64,000 nt of DNA from Flavobacteriales bacterium (GCA_947497485.1 CANMHB010000008.1:1-64000), one strand, 5' to 3'. Shown: positions 33,001-41,671, counted from the first letter of the stretch. Notes: generated by a model from the letters alone, not told the origin. Numbers and translations are program-made.

Positions 33001-33763
33001 CAGCACCTGTTGCGCCGGCAGTTGCTTTTATTTTCCACGCAACACCAGTCGAACACCAATCGCCACCATCAGAAACATCCGATAATTCGGTTAAAGAACC
33101 TGGTGAGGTTGTCGTCCATGCAGAGTAAGAATTACCATATAATCCAGAAAAACCTAACATTACCACAGCCGCGTTTGCGTTTGCCGTTGTAATTGAAGTT
33201 GCTGAAATTGATTGTGAACCTGAAGTTGTAATAGTTCCTGTCGTAGCATCAAATGGACCAGATCCTACACCTGCCACTCCTGATCCGCCAGTTGTATTGA
33301 CACCTGAAAATGCAACAATTGTTCCGGCGGTATAATTAGGAAGCGTAATATTAAAAGAATAACTACTTGGCTCAGTTGATGTTGCTACTTTGTATAGGAT
33401 TGTTGCATAACTTTTAGTTCCGCCAAGTAGTCTACTATCAATTTTAGTCCAACCACTTAAATTTGCTGCAGTGGCACCTGAATTATTGCAGTACTGAGAG
33501 ATGCTTGCAATCATTATATCTCCAGCTACAACACCAGTTGGTTTATTTATAGTCAAAACCGTTGTGGAAGTATTCCCTGAAATCGATGCAGAGGTTGCAG
33601 TTCCCCGTTGTGCAATTTGGGAAAATACCTTTGAAAAAGATATAGTACAAATAATTACAGCAAAAAGGATTTTAAAAGAGCGCTGAGTAGATATTTTAAA
33701 AATGTACCTTTTACTCAATAGTTCATTTAAATTTTGAACTAATTGTCCAATCGAATAATTCAT
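30026..33763 (-). CDS. Large T9SS-exported surface protein (adhesin-like, multi-domain)
   Basis: About 1245 aa from the start at 33763. A delayed signal peptide ('SFKILFAVIICTISFSKVFS') precedes a beta-rich N-terminal domain with 'GVVAGDIMIASISQY' and then 'TGITTSGSQSISATSI'-like Thr/Ser repeats. Fn3-like ('LTPGLTYYVRAYAINSNGTT') and putative-Ig segments ('LPTGILLNSATGVLSGTPST') follow, then a jelly-roll region ('VDRAAGTAGILSLETTTDGN'), a beta-helix-like stretch ('NFINNGTFNTGTGTVTLNGN') and a type A sorting domain ('TTYPNPSGSNFNLLA', 'LSPGIYFISISNGEKNSEVV'). It should be secreted by the T9SS and displayed on the surface. The first 15 residues of the track ORF (start 33808) are not needed for export. 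Confidence 0.85.
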   Translation of the reverse strand: MNYSIGQLVQNLNELLSKRYIFKISTQRSFKILFAVIICTISFSKVFSQIAQRGTATSASISGNTSTTVLTINKPTGVVAGDIMIASISQYCNNSGATAANLSGWTKIDSRLLGGTKSYATILYKVATSTEPSSYSFNITLPNYTAGTIVAFSGVNTTGGSGVAGVGSGPFDATTGTITTSGSQSISATSITTANANAAVVMLGFSGLYGNSYSAWTTTSPGSLTELSDVSDGGDWCSTGVAWKIKATAGATGAGSVTFTGGNGYQGGILLALKGTSCSSPTVSATTVASSITGCSASTGGNITADGGCPVTERGVCYATTANPTTANAKVTASGTTGSFSSSITGLTPGLTYYVRAYAINSNGTTYGTQISFTTSSFSAAYSNSPFTFCENTAISNQTPVTNGSPNSFSVTPALPTGILLNSATGVLSGTPSTTFTSADYTISYSNASGCNSNTTINIAANSKPTSVTAGSNTSICLGNSTSLSGSATGAVVYNAGTLYTRDFSGDMADWQTNNVDRWYVFTENNSAGGTAPELGYSGGDVTITVDANASLKNYINATGWIDLKMSFKHMVDRAAGTAGILSLETTTDGNVWTPRWTFSTNTDVSGTTVSNVDLSAVNGQNFRIRFRINGQNGNIYYWFVDDVIITGKQASNASVTYAWASSPEGFSSSSNAPGSVTPLTSTTYIMTATSNGCSVSSPVTISISQPNTTIAVSGILLENGDYLWNGNTNTNAVTTSNWYQKSSGNYVVATQAPTSSNRVFVVPTSLGGNCISGSNLPAITSGSFNAKDFIIENGSSFNLGSSTLGISGNFINNGTFNTGTGTVTLNGNTAQTIDGSGSLLFYGLTLNNSAGVTLAKNLEVSNSLTLTNGHIRLGSKNLTLGAAINNVGGTMSASKMIVASGAGELRKKFTSSSSFLFPVGTTANGNEYSPVTLSFNSGVFGEGAYVSARVSNARTSAMNTVIDTYIDRNWIVEPFNILGFNYNILLDYLPTDVRVGKYSASDIVPVKVSSGQWYQPDAITTAFTNTIIQGIHNPFANGILQWDGLTTFSEFGGAAGTNEPLPVELLSFSGSCEESKNSIEWQTASEHNCAYFDLQKSRDGENWQTIQTLTAAGNSNEHLTYNAIDENAHSGNNYYRLNQVDNDGKSKLYGPILVSCAESNKAYVTTYPNPSGSNFNLLANNLSFSGESELKIFDSRGFAVISRTIEIKDGINLFVIDETLSPGIYFISISNGEKNSEVVKHIVK

Positions 33764-33834
33764 AGTATAGCATTTTAACCAACTATCATAAACATGCTGC
33801 AAAAACACTTTTAAATGATTCTACATCCGTTTAC

Positions 33835-33853
33835 TTCAGTTATTCGAACTGAA
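33835..33853. promoter_or_regulatory. Inverted repeat in the 5' leader of the T9SS surface protein
   Basis: TTCAGTT-attcg-AACTGAA is a perfect 7-bp inverted repeat, between the predicted promoter (33919-33948) and the start codon (33763). As RNA it would form a hairpin in a leader of about 150 nt; as DNA it could be an operator. Confidence 0.5.
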
Positions 33854-33918
33854 ACAATTTTATGAAGAAAACCAATAACACGAGCCTTCTTCAGAAAACA
33901 GCCATTTCAATTCGAACG

Positions 33919-33948
33919 CAAAAATATAATATTTAATTCGATAAGCAA
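33919..33948 (-). promoter_or_regulatory. Promoter TTG-N19-TATTTTTG for the T9SS surface protein
   Basis: Minus-strand TTG (plus 33946-33948) and TATTTTTG (plus 33919-33926), 19 bp apart, match the Bacteroidota consensus well. The leader to the start codon at 33763 is about 150 nt. The rest of the 280-bp gap up to 34043 holds no gene. Confidence 0.65.
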
Positions 33949-34043
33949 TTGTGAAATAAAATTATTTTCAACATAATTTGCTGTTTTTCAACTAAGTGTA
34001 TATTTTACACAAAGACAGATTTGATGAAATAAATAACTTGATT

Positions 34044-35024
34044 TTAAGCTAAATTTTTCAATAGATGGGCAATCTGAACAGCATTCGTTGCGGCTCCTTT
34101 TCGCAGATTATCGGCGACAATCCAAAGGTTTAGGGTTTTCGGTTGACTTTCGTCTCTTCGAATTCGGCCGACGAAAACATCATCTTTTCCTTGAGCGTAT
34201 TTCGGCATGGGATACGTGAATGTCTCAAGACTGTCTTGAAGGGTGATTCCTGATGTTTCGTGAAGAATTTTCCGAACCTCTGATAAATCAAAATCTGATT
34301 CAAATTCAATATTTACAGCTTCAGAATGACCTCCAACTACTGGAACACGAACTGCTGTTGCTGTGACATTAATACTTTGATCAAGGATTTTCTTGGTTTC
34401 GTTGGTCAATTTCATTTCTTCCTTGGTGTAACCATTTTCAGTAAAAACATCACACTGCGGAATGCAATTTTTATCGATTGGATATTTATAGGCCATTTCA
34501 CCTGAAATCCCATTCCGTTCGTTTTCCATTTGCTGAACAGCCTTCACTCCTGTTCCTGTGATGGATTGATAAGTAGAAACTACGACCCTTTTCACACCAT
34601 ATTTCTTATGCAATGGAGCCAAAACCATTACTAATTGTATCGTACTGCAGTTTGGATTGGCAATAATTTTATCTTCTTTTGTCAATAAATTTCCATTGAT
34701 TTCGGGAACAATCAATTTCTTTGACGGATCCATTCGCCAGGCCGATGAGTTGTCAATTACGGTTGTTCCTACCTCAGCAAATTTCGGGGCCCACTGCAAG
34801 GAAGTATCTCCTCCGGCAGAAAAAATTGCAATGTCTGGGCGCATTTCAACAGCCGTTTGTAACCCTACTACCTTGAAATTCAAACCTCCGAATTCAATTT
34901 CCTTTCCAACTGATTTCTCAGATGCCACTGGAATTAACTCCGTAATTGGAAAACTTTGTTCCTTCAAAACTTGCAACATCACATTACCTACCATTCCTGT
35001 TGCGCCAACGACTGCTATTTTCAT
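34044..35024 (-). CDS. asd: Aspartate-semialdehyde dehydrogenase
   Basis: 326 aa, the usual length. An N-terminal NADP-binding motif 'VVGATGMVGNVMLQVL', the catalytic Cys in 'IANPNCSTIQLV' and the active-site block 'VPVVGGHSEAVNIEFE' with the catalytic His are present. It reduces aspartyl phosphate to aspartate semialdehyde, the branch point to lysine/diaminopimelate, threonine and methionine, so it also feeds peptidoglycan. It is monocistronic, diverging from the lamin-tail protein gene. Confidence 0.96.
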   Translation of the reverse strand: MKIAVVGATGMVGNVMLQVLKEQSFPITELIPVASEKSVGKEIEFGGLNFKVVGLQTAVEMRPDIAIFSAGGDTSLQWAPKFAEVGTTVIDNSSAWRMDPSKKLIVPEINGNLLTKEDKIIANPNCSTIQLVMVLAPLHKKYGVKRVVVSTYQSITGTGVKAVQQMENERNGISGEMAYKYPIDKNCIPQCDVFTENGYTKEEMKLTNETKKILDQSINVTATAVRVPVVGGHSEAVNIEFESDFDLSEVRKILHETSGITLQDSLETFTYPMPKYAQGKDDVFVGRIRRDESQPKTLNLWIVADNLRKGAATNAVQIAHLLKNLA

Positions 35025-35090
35025 TATTTATAATTTAATAATGTATTAAAATGTAAAATTTCGAATGTAAAATTATAAATTTGAAATCAG

Positions 35091-37676
35091 ATGAAATTCG
35101 CAAGGCTTTTTTTATTTTTTTGCATCCTCATAATTTCTAAGTTTTCCATTTCCCAGGTAACAGATGATTTTTCAGACGGAAATTTTAGTTCAAATCCAAC
35201 TTGGTCTGGAACAACGAATGAATTCATTGTTAATCCAAGTGGTCAATTGCAATTAAATAATACGGTTGCTGCAACATCTTACCTTAGCTTACAACATAAT
35301 TTAGTTGACTTAACAAATAAGGAATGGCAAATTTGGGTGAAACAAAGTTTTTCTTCTTCTTCGAGCAATTATGGTCGCGTTTTCTTAACATCCGATAATG
35401 CTGATTTGACGCTGGCACAAAATGGCTATTACCTTCAATTTGGGGAAGCAAATGCCATTGACGCTATCCGACTTTTTAAATTGGAAGCAGGTGTATCTAC
35501 TCAACTTTGTTCAGGTGTTGACGGACAAATTGCCAATAGCTTTACGGCGAATATCAAGGTGAAACGCGATGCTACTGGAAATTGGAGTCTTTTTGCAGAT
35601 TTAACCGGTGGACTGAATTTTGTTTTGCAAGGAACATCAGTAGATGCAAGTTCTTTACTTGGAACTCATTTCGGAATTTTGGATGTCTACACTTCAAGTA
35701 ATGCGACCAAATTTTTCTATGATAACATCTATATAGGGAATGAGATACTCGATTTGACTCCGCCAAATTTAGTAAGTGCCTCAGCAATTTCAGCCAACCA
35801 AGTAGATGTGTTATTTGATGAAGCCGTAAGCAACTTGAGTTCCGAAAATGTTTCAAATTATTCGCTTTCGCCAGCTATTTCTATTTCAAATGTTATTTTG
35901 GATAACTTAAATCCTAGTTTGGCTCACTTGACATTGGGAACGAATTTGTCGAACGGAACTAATTACACACTAACGACCAACAACATTGCTGATTTGTCAG
36001 GAAACGTTTCCGCAAATCAAAGTACGAATTTTCAATATTTGGTTTCCGATTCTGCGATAAAAGGAGATGTGATCATTACCGAATTTTTCCCTGATCCTTC
36101 GCCTGTGATTGGATTGCCGGAAGTTGAATTTGTTGAAATTTACAATGTCAGTTCCAAAATCTTCAATATAAATGGTTGGAAAATTGGAGACGCCTCAGCC
36201 GATGGAACAATTGGAGATGCGTGGCTTTTGCCTGGCGAATACAAAGTTTTAACTGCCAATGCAAATGACTCGTTATTTACAACTTCAGATGCAGCGGGCG
36301 TTACTAGCTTTCCGAGTTTGAATAATGCTGGAGACGATGTTGTTTTGAAAGACAGTTATGGAAATATTTTAGATAAACTAACTTACACCGATGATTGGTA
36401 TCGAGATGAAATTAAGAAATCAGGAGGATACACCTTGGAATTAATCAATCCGAATGACCCTTGTTCAGACAGTGAAAATTGGATAGCCTCAAATTCTGCC
36501 TCAGGAGGAACTCCTGGTGCGCAAAATTCTGTATTTGATTTGTCACCTGATACAGTAGTTCCGAGTGTTGATTTATGGCTAGCATTAGCTCCAAATTTTC
36601 TTGAAATTCACTTTTCCGAGGGTATGGATTCCACCTCACTTGCCAATGCAAACTTAAGCTTCTCCCCTGCCCTTTCGATTCAAAATCGGTTTATTTTGGG
36701 CGCTCATCCAAATCTGATGACGCTTCAATTCAATGAGCAATTAACGCCTTCGACTGTTTATACTGTTACGCTCTCAAATGTTGGAGACTGTTGGTTAAAC
36801 TATGCGAATGCAGAAGGTCAATTTGCACTTGCTGACGTTCCTCAAAAAGGAGATATTGTGATAAACGAAATCCTACAAAACCCTCTCAATGGTGGTCAGG
36901 ATTGGATTGAACTTTACAATAATTCGGACAAAATATTTAACCTGAAAGACTGGCAGCTCGCCAATTTCGACAACGATACGATTGATAATTTCAAGACGAT
37001 TTCAGAAAATTATTTTTTGTATCCAAGGGATTATGCAGTTGTGGGCAAAGACTCAAATTTTGTAAAAGTAAATTATCCAGCTTCTGTTTTAGGTAAATTC
37101 GTTTATGCCGAATTACCGAGTTATAACAACGATTCAGGATCCGTTTATTTGCTTTTCAATTCAGAAATCATTGACAAAGTTTCTTACTTGGATGAATGGC
37201 ATTTCGACTTGCTAGACAACACCGATGGCGTTTCTTTGGAACGAATTGATCCGAATGGTCTATCAAGTAGTGAATTTAACTGGCATTCCGCCGCAGAGGA
37301 TATTGGATTTGCAACACCAGGTAGGGTTAATTCACAATTTCTACCAGCAGTTTCAAATGGAGAAATCAAGTTGACCTCCGATATATTTTCTCCTGATAAT
37401 GACGGTTTTGAAGACATTCTTCAAGTCTCCTATGAAATGAACGAACCCAGCTTACTTGGCAAAGTGACCATATATGATGATCGTGGAAGATTAATTAGAA
37501 AACTTTTTAGCAATGAACTTTTAGGTTCAAAAGGAACATTTACTTGGGATGGATTAACTGATAGTCAGGTGAAAGCGAGCATTGGTGTGTATGTTTTATT
37601 GTTCGAAGCTTTTTCAACAGATGGCCGTGAAATTTTTACAACTAAAAAAGCGGTAACGCTGGCTGGTAAACTTTAG
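35091..37676 (+). CDS. Secreted lamin-tail-domain protein with FlgD-like C-terminus
   Basis: 861 aa. Signal peptide ('LFLFFCILIISKFSISQ'). Residues ~25-210 are a jelly-roll-type region. Ig-like 'ISANQVDVLFDEAVSNLSSE' strands come next, then a first lamin-tail domain ('GDVIITEFFPDPSPVIGLPE', 'FVEIYNVSSKIFNINGWKIG'), another Ig-like segment, and a second lamin-tail domain ('IVINEILQNPLNGGQDWIEL'). The last ~95 residues ('FSPDNDGFEDILQVSYEMNE', 'GVYVLLFEAFSTDGREIF') form a FlgD/gliding-type Ig fold related to T9SS type B ends. It is a conserved Bacteroidota surface protein of unknown role. TAAATTTG at 35076-35083 is a possible -7 box 7 bp before the ATG. Confidence 0.82.
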   Translation: MKFARLFLFFCILIISKFSISQVTDDFSDGNFSSNPTWSGTTNEFIVNPSGQLQLNNTVAATSYLSLQHNLVDLTNKEWQIWVKQSFSSSSSNYGRVFLTSDNADLTLAQNGYYLQFGEANAIDAIRLFKLEAGVSTQLCSGVDGQIANSFTANIKVKRDATGNWSLFADLTGGLNFVLQGTSVDASSLLGTHFGILDVYTSSNATKFFYDNIYIGNEILDLTPPNLVSASAISANQVDVLFDEAVSNLSSENVSNYSLSPAISISNVILDNLNPSLAHLTLGTNLSNGTNYTLTTNNIADLSGNVSANQSTNFQYLVSDSAIKGDVIITEFFPDPSPVIGLPEVEFVEIYNVSSKIFNINGWKIGDASADGTIGDAWLLPGEYKVLTANANDSLFTTSDAAGVTSFPSLNNAGDDVVLKDSYGNILDKLTYTDDWYRDEIKKSGGYTLELINPNDPCSDSENWIASNSASGGTPGAQNSVFDLSPDTVVPSVDLWLALAPNFLEIHFSEGMDSTSLANANLSFSPALSIQNRFILGAHPNLMTLQFNEQLTPSTVYTVTLSNVGDCWLNYANAEGQFALADVPQKGDIVINEILQNPLNGGQDWIELYNNSDKIFNLKDWQLANFDNDTIDNFKTISENYFLYPRDYAVVGKDSNFVKVNYPASVLGKFVYAELPSYNNDSGSVYLLFNSEIIDKVSYLDEWHFDLLDNTDGVSLERIDPNGLSSSEFNWHSAAEDIGFATPGRVNSQFLPAVSNGEIKLTSDIFSPDNDGFEDILQVSYEMNEPSLLGKVTIYDDRGRLIRKLFSNELLGSKGTFTWDGLTDSQVKASIGVYVLLFEAFSTDGREIFTTKKAVTLAGKL

Positions 37677-37681
37677 CTTTG
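37674..37681 (+). promoter_or_regulatory. Possible -7 box before the small outer-membrane protein gene
   Basis: TAGCTTTG matches TANNTTTG and overlaps the stop codon of the lamin-tail gene, 15 bp ahead of the next ATG. No -33 TTG is found at the normal spacing, so read-through is equally possible. Confidence 0.4.
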
Positions 37682-37696
37682 TAAAAAAGTTTACCA

Positions 37697-38158
37697 ATGA
37701 AAAAAATAATCTTCTCTTTATTCGTCTTAACACACTATTTTTCATTTAGTCAAAAAACGTATCAAACTGCAATCGGAGTCAAAGGTGGATTCCCAGGTTA
37801 CGGATCCATCAATGTAAAACACGGCTTAGGAGGCTCCAAATATATTGAAGCTAGTATGGGTGGTTTGGGTCGTAGAAGTTATGGAAACGGTTTTTATGTC
37901 CTTGGAGATTTGGTTTTTAATAACAATCTTTCTGACGGATTTTTATGGTATTACGGAGCTGGAGCAATGGTAGGTTTCTCTTCGAATACAGTAAACTCCT
38001 ATTTTCAGCTTGCCCCAAATGCTGTTGCAGGTCTTGAATATGTTTTTGAAGATCTACCATTAAACATTGCCGTTGAAACTGGACCCTATCTCTTTGTTTT
38101 ACCACAACTAAATTTTGTTTGGGGAGGAGGAGTCGCCTTGCGCTATGTTATCAAGTAA
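37697..38158 (+). CDS. Small outer-membrane beta-barrel-like protein
   Basis: 153 aa with a signal peptide ('MKKIIFSLFVLTHYFSFSQ') and a Gly/aromatic pattern of alternating beta strands ('TAIGVKGGFPGYGSINVKHG', 'GFLWYYGAGAMVGFS', 'FVWGGGVALRYVIK'). Eight strands would fit the length, as in small OmpW/OmpX-like barrels. The following gene starts inside its last codons (14-bp overlap), so the two are co-translated. Function unknown. Confidence 0.7.
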   Translation: MKKIIFSLFVLTHYFSFSQKTYQTAIGVKGGFPGYGSINVKHGLGGSKYIEASMGGLGRRSYGNGFYVLGDLVFNNNLSDGFLWYYGAGAMVGFSSNTVNSYFQLAPNAVAGLEYVFEDLPLNIAVETGPYLFVLPQLNFVWGGGVALRYVIK

Positions 38159-39407
38159 AATAAACTTTTCACCGGGAGCTAAAAATTGGATTCCCAAATA
38201 TTTTCAACTTGTTGATCAGGGTTTTTTGTCATACAATGAAGATTTTGGAAATGAAGATTCCATCCATCCTTTGAGATTTATCTTAAATAAAACAGGACTT
38301 CTTTATGGATCTGTTTCTCAACTAATTTATTCCGTAAAATTAGACTCGAAGCATTTTACAAAAGATGAAAAATTAAAACTATTATTATTCGAAGCACTAA
38401 TTTTTGTCTATCGAAAAAATGTCAAAGAATTTAATGAGAATGAATTTTTAAGTGCCTTAGGGGAATTTTACGGTGACTCGGAATTAAACCAATTTGAGCA
38501 TTGGCTAAACTATTTTTCTGAAAAGACAATCGAATCAAAAATTGAAAAAATTCTTGCAGACCGAGTTAAGGTTAAAACTGCAATTTTCGGAACAAATTAT
38601 TGGTTGAATCACTTATCAAACAGCTTTGTTTTTCTCGATGTTATCTTATTCGATCAATTCTTAAAGAAGGAAACAAGTTCATTTTTTGAATCTTACCAAT
38701 CTTATTCTTTTGTCACGCTAAAGTGCCTCATTTTTGTTGCCTATCTTGACCAGCAAGTTGAAGAAAAGGAACAGCGACTGCTTTGGCATTTTTTGGCTAG
38801 TGCAGATCTTGACAAAGAACAAAAGCAATTTTGTGAAAAAGCAATCATTGAAGGGATTTCAGAAAATTCTCTGGGATATGAAACGATGAGCGATTCACTG
38901 ATGAAAACTTTGATTTTTGAACTGAGTATTTTCGTTTCAAAAGGCACTCATTTTCTATCCAAAAAGGAAGAGGATAAAATTATTGCATTCGCAAAGAAAT
39001 TGACGCTTTCCGATACGGATGTGCAATTGGCTTTTATGCTTTGTAATTCTTATTTGTTGGAGAATGCCGACGAAATAGCATTATTAAAATCAGAATCGAA
39101 CACCCAATTCGTTTATAAATCCTTCTCAAAGAGGTGGTATAAAATTCTTGGTCGCAATAAAGAAAAACTAATTCATGAATTAAAAGAAAGTAAAGAATTG
39201 GTTTCGCTCATTCAGAAATCCACGAAAGAAGAATTGACAAAAGAGGAAAAAGAATTGGTAAAAAATCAGTTTCTTGACATTCTCAAATCGATGCCTTCAA
39301 TGGCTATATTTCTTTTGCCAGGAGGAGGGTTTTTACTTCCACTAATATTGAAAATTGTACCAGACCTATTACCCTCTTCATTCAAAGAGAATGAGGTGGA
39401 AAAATAA
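38145..39407 (+). CDS. LETM1-related protein (TerB-like/LETM1-like C-terminus)
   Basis: About 420 aa from the internal ATG at 38145; the track start (38115) would overlap the barrel gene further for no visible gain. It has no signal peptide. The middle is helical, with acidic 'YLDQQVEEKEQRLLWHFL' (TerB-like). The C-terminus 'MAIFLLPGGGFLLPLILKIV' followed by 'PDLLPSSFKENE' is the LETM1 membrane/ribosome-binding-type motif found in mitochondrial LETM1 and in Flavobacteriia proteins annotated as LETM1-related biofilm-associated. Coupled to the small barrel gene upstream, with the unknown gene 39431 next. A role in ion balance or envelope adhesion is a guess. Confidence 0.7.
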   Translation: MLSSKINFSPGAKNWIPKYFQLVDQGFLSYNEDFGNEDSIHPLRFILNKTGLLYGSVSQLIYSVKLDSKHFTKDEKLKLLLFEALIFVYRKNVKEFNENEFLSALGEFYGDSELNQFEHWLNYFSEKTIESKIEKILADRVKVKTAIFGTNYWLNHLSNSFVFLDVILFDQFLKKETSSFFESYQSYSFVTLKCLIFVAYLDQQVEEKEQRLLWHFLASADLDKEQKQFCEKAIIEGISENSLGYETMSDSLMKTLIFELSIFVSKGTHFLSKKEEDKIIAFAKKLTLSDTDVQLAFMLCNSYLLENADEIALLKSESNTQFVYKSFSKRWYKILGRNKEKLIHELKESKELVSLIQKSTKEELTKEEKELVKNQFLDILKSMPSMAIFLLPGGGFLLPLILKIVPDLLPSSFKENEVEK

Positions 39408-39430
39408 TTTTTGCTTAAACAACGATCCTT

Positions 39431-39859
39431 ATGAAATGTAACATTCATGTCTTTTTGCTAAACGAACTGTATTCGCAGGAATTTGCAGATAAACACCATA
39501 AAGGGAAAGCTTCCGAAGATAATCGGCAGTATGAGTGGGAAGATGAAATGGAAATTTCAACACCCGTTAAAAAAGTTAGTGAACACAAAAATGAAGTTTA
39601 TCATTTGGCTGGAAATTTAGCAGATGGGAATTCTTTTTCATATCCTGTTTCCGACATGCGATTGGTAAAAATAACACCTCAAAATTCACCTGAGATTCAT
39701 GTTGGTTGCTCTGAAAGTATTCTTCATGAATTAAAAATTATTGAAGAGCAAAATAACGTATCGATTGAAATCTATTTAAAGGATTACGAGCCTTTCTCAA
39801 ATCCCATTCCTGGAATATATATTGGTTCGAAATCATTTCCAAAGGAACTTATTTTTTAA
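39431..39859 (+). CDS. Conserved-looking small protein of unknown function
   Basis: 142 aa, no signal peptide or membrane segment; I do not recognise a family. It is rich in acidic residues and histidines near the start ('FADKHHKGKASEDNRQYEWE') and has beta-type strands later ('IPGIYIGSKSFPKELIF'). Its TAA overlaps the ATG of the ABC ATPase (TAATG), so translation of the two is coupled and it probably works with that ATPase. Confidence 0.6.
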   Translation: MKCNIHVFLLNELYSQEFADKHHKGKASEDNRQYEWEDEMEISTPVKKVSEHKNEVYHLAGNLADGNSFSYPVSDMRLVKITPQNSPEIHVGCSESILHELKIIEEQNNVSIEIYLKDYEPFSNPIPGIYIGSKSFPKELIF

Positions 39860-40788
39860 TGCTCCGCGCTGAAAACATATCACTTCATTTTGATAAGGTC
39901 ATTCTAAAAAATGTCAACTTCAAACTGAATTCAGGACAAATTATCGGCTTAGTCGGAAAAAGTGGAGCTGGAAAATCGTCTTTGTTAAAAATTCTTGCTG
40001 GGTTTTTAGCTCCAACGGATGGGAACCTATATTTTGGCGAAACCGAGTTACCTCCTTCAAACTCACTTCTCGTTCCGGGATATCGGAAAATATCCCTTGT
40101 CAATCAGGACTTCAAACTTGATCCGTATCACACTGTTTCAGAAAATATTCGCGAGTCAATTTTGCATTTACCAAACGATAAAAGGGAAAAACGCGTATCC
40201 AAAATGCTGCGGCTTTTCGAACTTACAAAAATCGCCGATCACCAAGCAAAGCAAATTTCAGGTGGTGAGCAGCAACGTGTTGCATTAGCTCGTGCAATTG
40301 CCATCCAACCACATTTTTTATTACTCGACGAACCTTTCGGTCATCTTGATACAGCCCTTCGAATTAAATTAAAAAATCATTTATTAGCCATTCGTGAAGA
40401 GGAAAATATCGGAATTTTACTGGTTTCACATGATGAACAAGATATACTTGGGCTATGCGATAAAGTTTGTATACTGAAAAATGGTCATTTAAGCCGAAAA
40501 CAAAATCCTGAGGATCTCTACTACAATCTTGCGAACCCTGCCCAAGCGATTATTTTTGGAGCTGTTAATAGCATTATGATAGAAGGTAAAAAAATCCATT
40601 TTCGTCCTGATGAATTTGAAATAAATTCAAAATCAGGCATTTCAGTTCAATATATTCGAAGTATCTTCGCGGGCGGTTATTACGAGAATATCTTTTTAAC
40701 TGAAAAAAACGAGCGAATAGTGCTATACAACAGCAACCCGATGGATAACATTAAATTTATCAATGTCCGAAGAAAAATCAATAAATAA
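39859..40788 (+). CDS. ABC transporter ATP-binding protein, PotA/CysA-like, without nearby permease
   Basis: 309 aa. Complete nucleotide-binding domain: Walker A 'GLVGKSGAGKSSLLKIL', Q-loop 'SLVNQDFKLD', signature 'ISGGEQQRVALARA', Walker B 'FLLLDEPFGHLD' and the switch His in 'ILLVSHDEQD'. The last ~85 residues ('NPAQAIIFGAVNSIMIEGKK', then beta strands) resemble the regulatory TOBE-type extension of PotA/CysA/FbpC importers. No permease or substrate-binding protein lies in the cluster; neighbours are an unknown protein (TAATG overlap) and a BrkB-type membrane protein whose start lies 26 bp inside this gene. Confidence 0.85.
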   Translation: MLRAENISLHFDKVILKNVNFKLNSGQIIGLVGKSGAGKSSLLKILAGFLAPTDGNLYFGETELPPSNSLLVPGYRKISLVNQDFKLDPYHTVSENIRESILHLPNDKREKRVSKMLRLFELTKIADHQAKQISGGEQQRVALARAIAIQPHFLLLDEPFGHLDTALRIKLKNHLLAIREEENIGILLVSHDEQDILGLCDKVCILKNGHLSRKQNPEDLYYNLANPAQAIIFGAVNSIMIEGKKIHFRPDEFEINSKSGISVQYIRSIFAGGYYENIFLTEKNERIVLYNSNPMDNIKFINVRRKINK

Positions 40789-41647
40789 GCATTGGTACTC
40801 TGTATTTTTCACAATTAAGGATGCTATAATCGAGTATATTCAGGAGGGAGCTTTTTTCCATGGCGCCGCACTAGCTTATTACACTTTATTTGCATTCGTT
40901 CCAATTGTTTACCTTACAACATCCATTTTCGGACGAATTTTCGGACAGAAAAATATGGAGAACATTACCATTGACTTGCTAAAAAATCGCGTTGGAATTA
41001 GCAATACCGATGACGTTATGTCTATTCTGCATCAGGTTAATTTCGACAAACCAAATCTGTTTTTAGAGATCATCAGTATTCTCGTATTACTGTATGGGTG
41101 TTCAGCTTTTTTTGTTTCCTTAAAACGCAGTATGAATGAATTTTTCAATATCAGCCGTAAAAAAAGACATGAAGAAAATATTTTGATGGATATCGTCGGT
41201 TTCCGATTTCTTTCTGTAGCCTATCTGGGAATATTCGCATTAATCATCATACTTTTTTATTTTACGCAAACGTTCGCTTTTTCGATCATCGAACATTGGA
41301 TGAAAAGCACAAGCGGATTTGTTGACGTCACGTTTTCCATTTTACAATATATTATTTCGATTCTGAGTAATATTCTAATTTTTGTTATCGTATTTAAATA
41401 CATCCATGATGGCTCAGTACCTTGGCGAATAGCGGTAGACGGCGCATTTGTGACCTCAATATTTTTGTTTGTTAGTCAATTAATAATTAAATACTACTTG
41501 ATAAATTACTTTTTTCTTGGTAACTTAGGAATCGCTGGTTCACTTTTTATTATGTTGGCATGGGTAAATTATTCGGCTCAAATTGTGTTTTTCGGCGCTA
41601 AGTACACATCCGTTTTGGCTAAAAAAAATGGAATATTAATAAAGTAG
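40763..41647 (+). CDS. YihY/BrkB-family membrane protein
   Basis: 294 aa with about six predicted membrane segments. The family block 'GAFFHGAALAYYTLFAFVPI' is followed by 'LLYGCSAFFVSLKRSMNEFF', 'RFLSVAYLGIFALIIILFYF' and 'IAGSLFIMLAWVNYSAQIVF'. Formerly called ribonuclease BN, these are inner-membrane proteins of unknown transport or export role. Its start is inside the ABC ATPase gene, so it is tightly coupled to it and could be the membrane partner of that ATPase, although BrkB proteins are not known ABC permeases. Confidence 0.87.
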   Translation: MSEEKSINKHWYSVFFTIKDAIIEYIQEGAFFHGAALAYYTLFAFVPIVYLTTSIFGRIFGQKNMENITIDLLKNRVGISNTDDVMSILHQVNFDKPNLFLEIISILVLLYGCSAFFVSLKRSMNEFFNISRKKRHEENILMDIVGFRFLSVAYLGIFALIIILFYFTQTFAFSIIEHWMKSTSGFVDVTFSILQYIISILSNILIFVIVFKYIHDGSVPWRIAVDGAFVTSIFLFVSQLIIKYYLINYFFLGNLGIAGSLFIMLAWVNYSAQIVFFGAKYTSVLAKKNGILIK

Positions 41648-41671
41648 AGTGCTTTTTTAAAAAGAACTAAA

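Noticed and set aside
34657-35049. 130-aa plus-strand ORF in asd
   Set aside because: Antisense to conserved asd sequence, including its NADP-binding motif.
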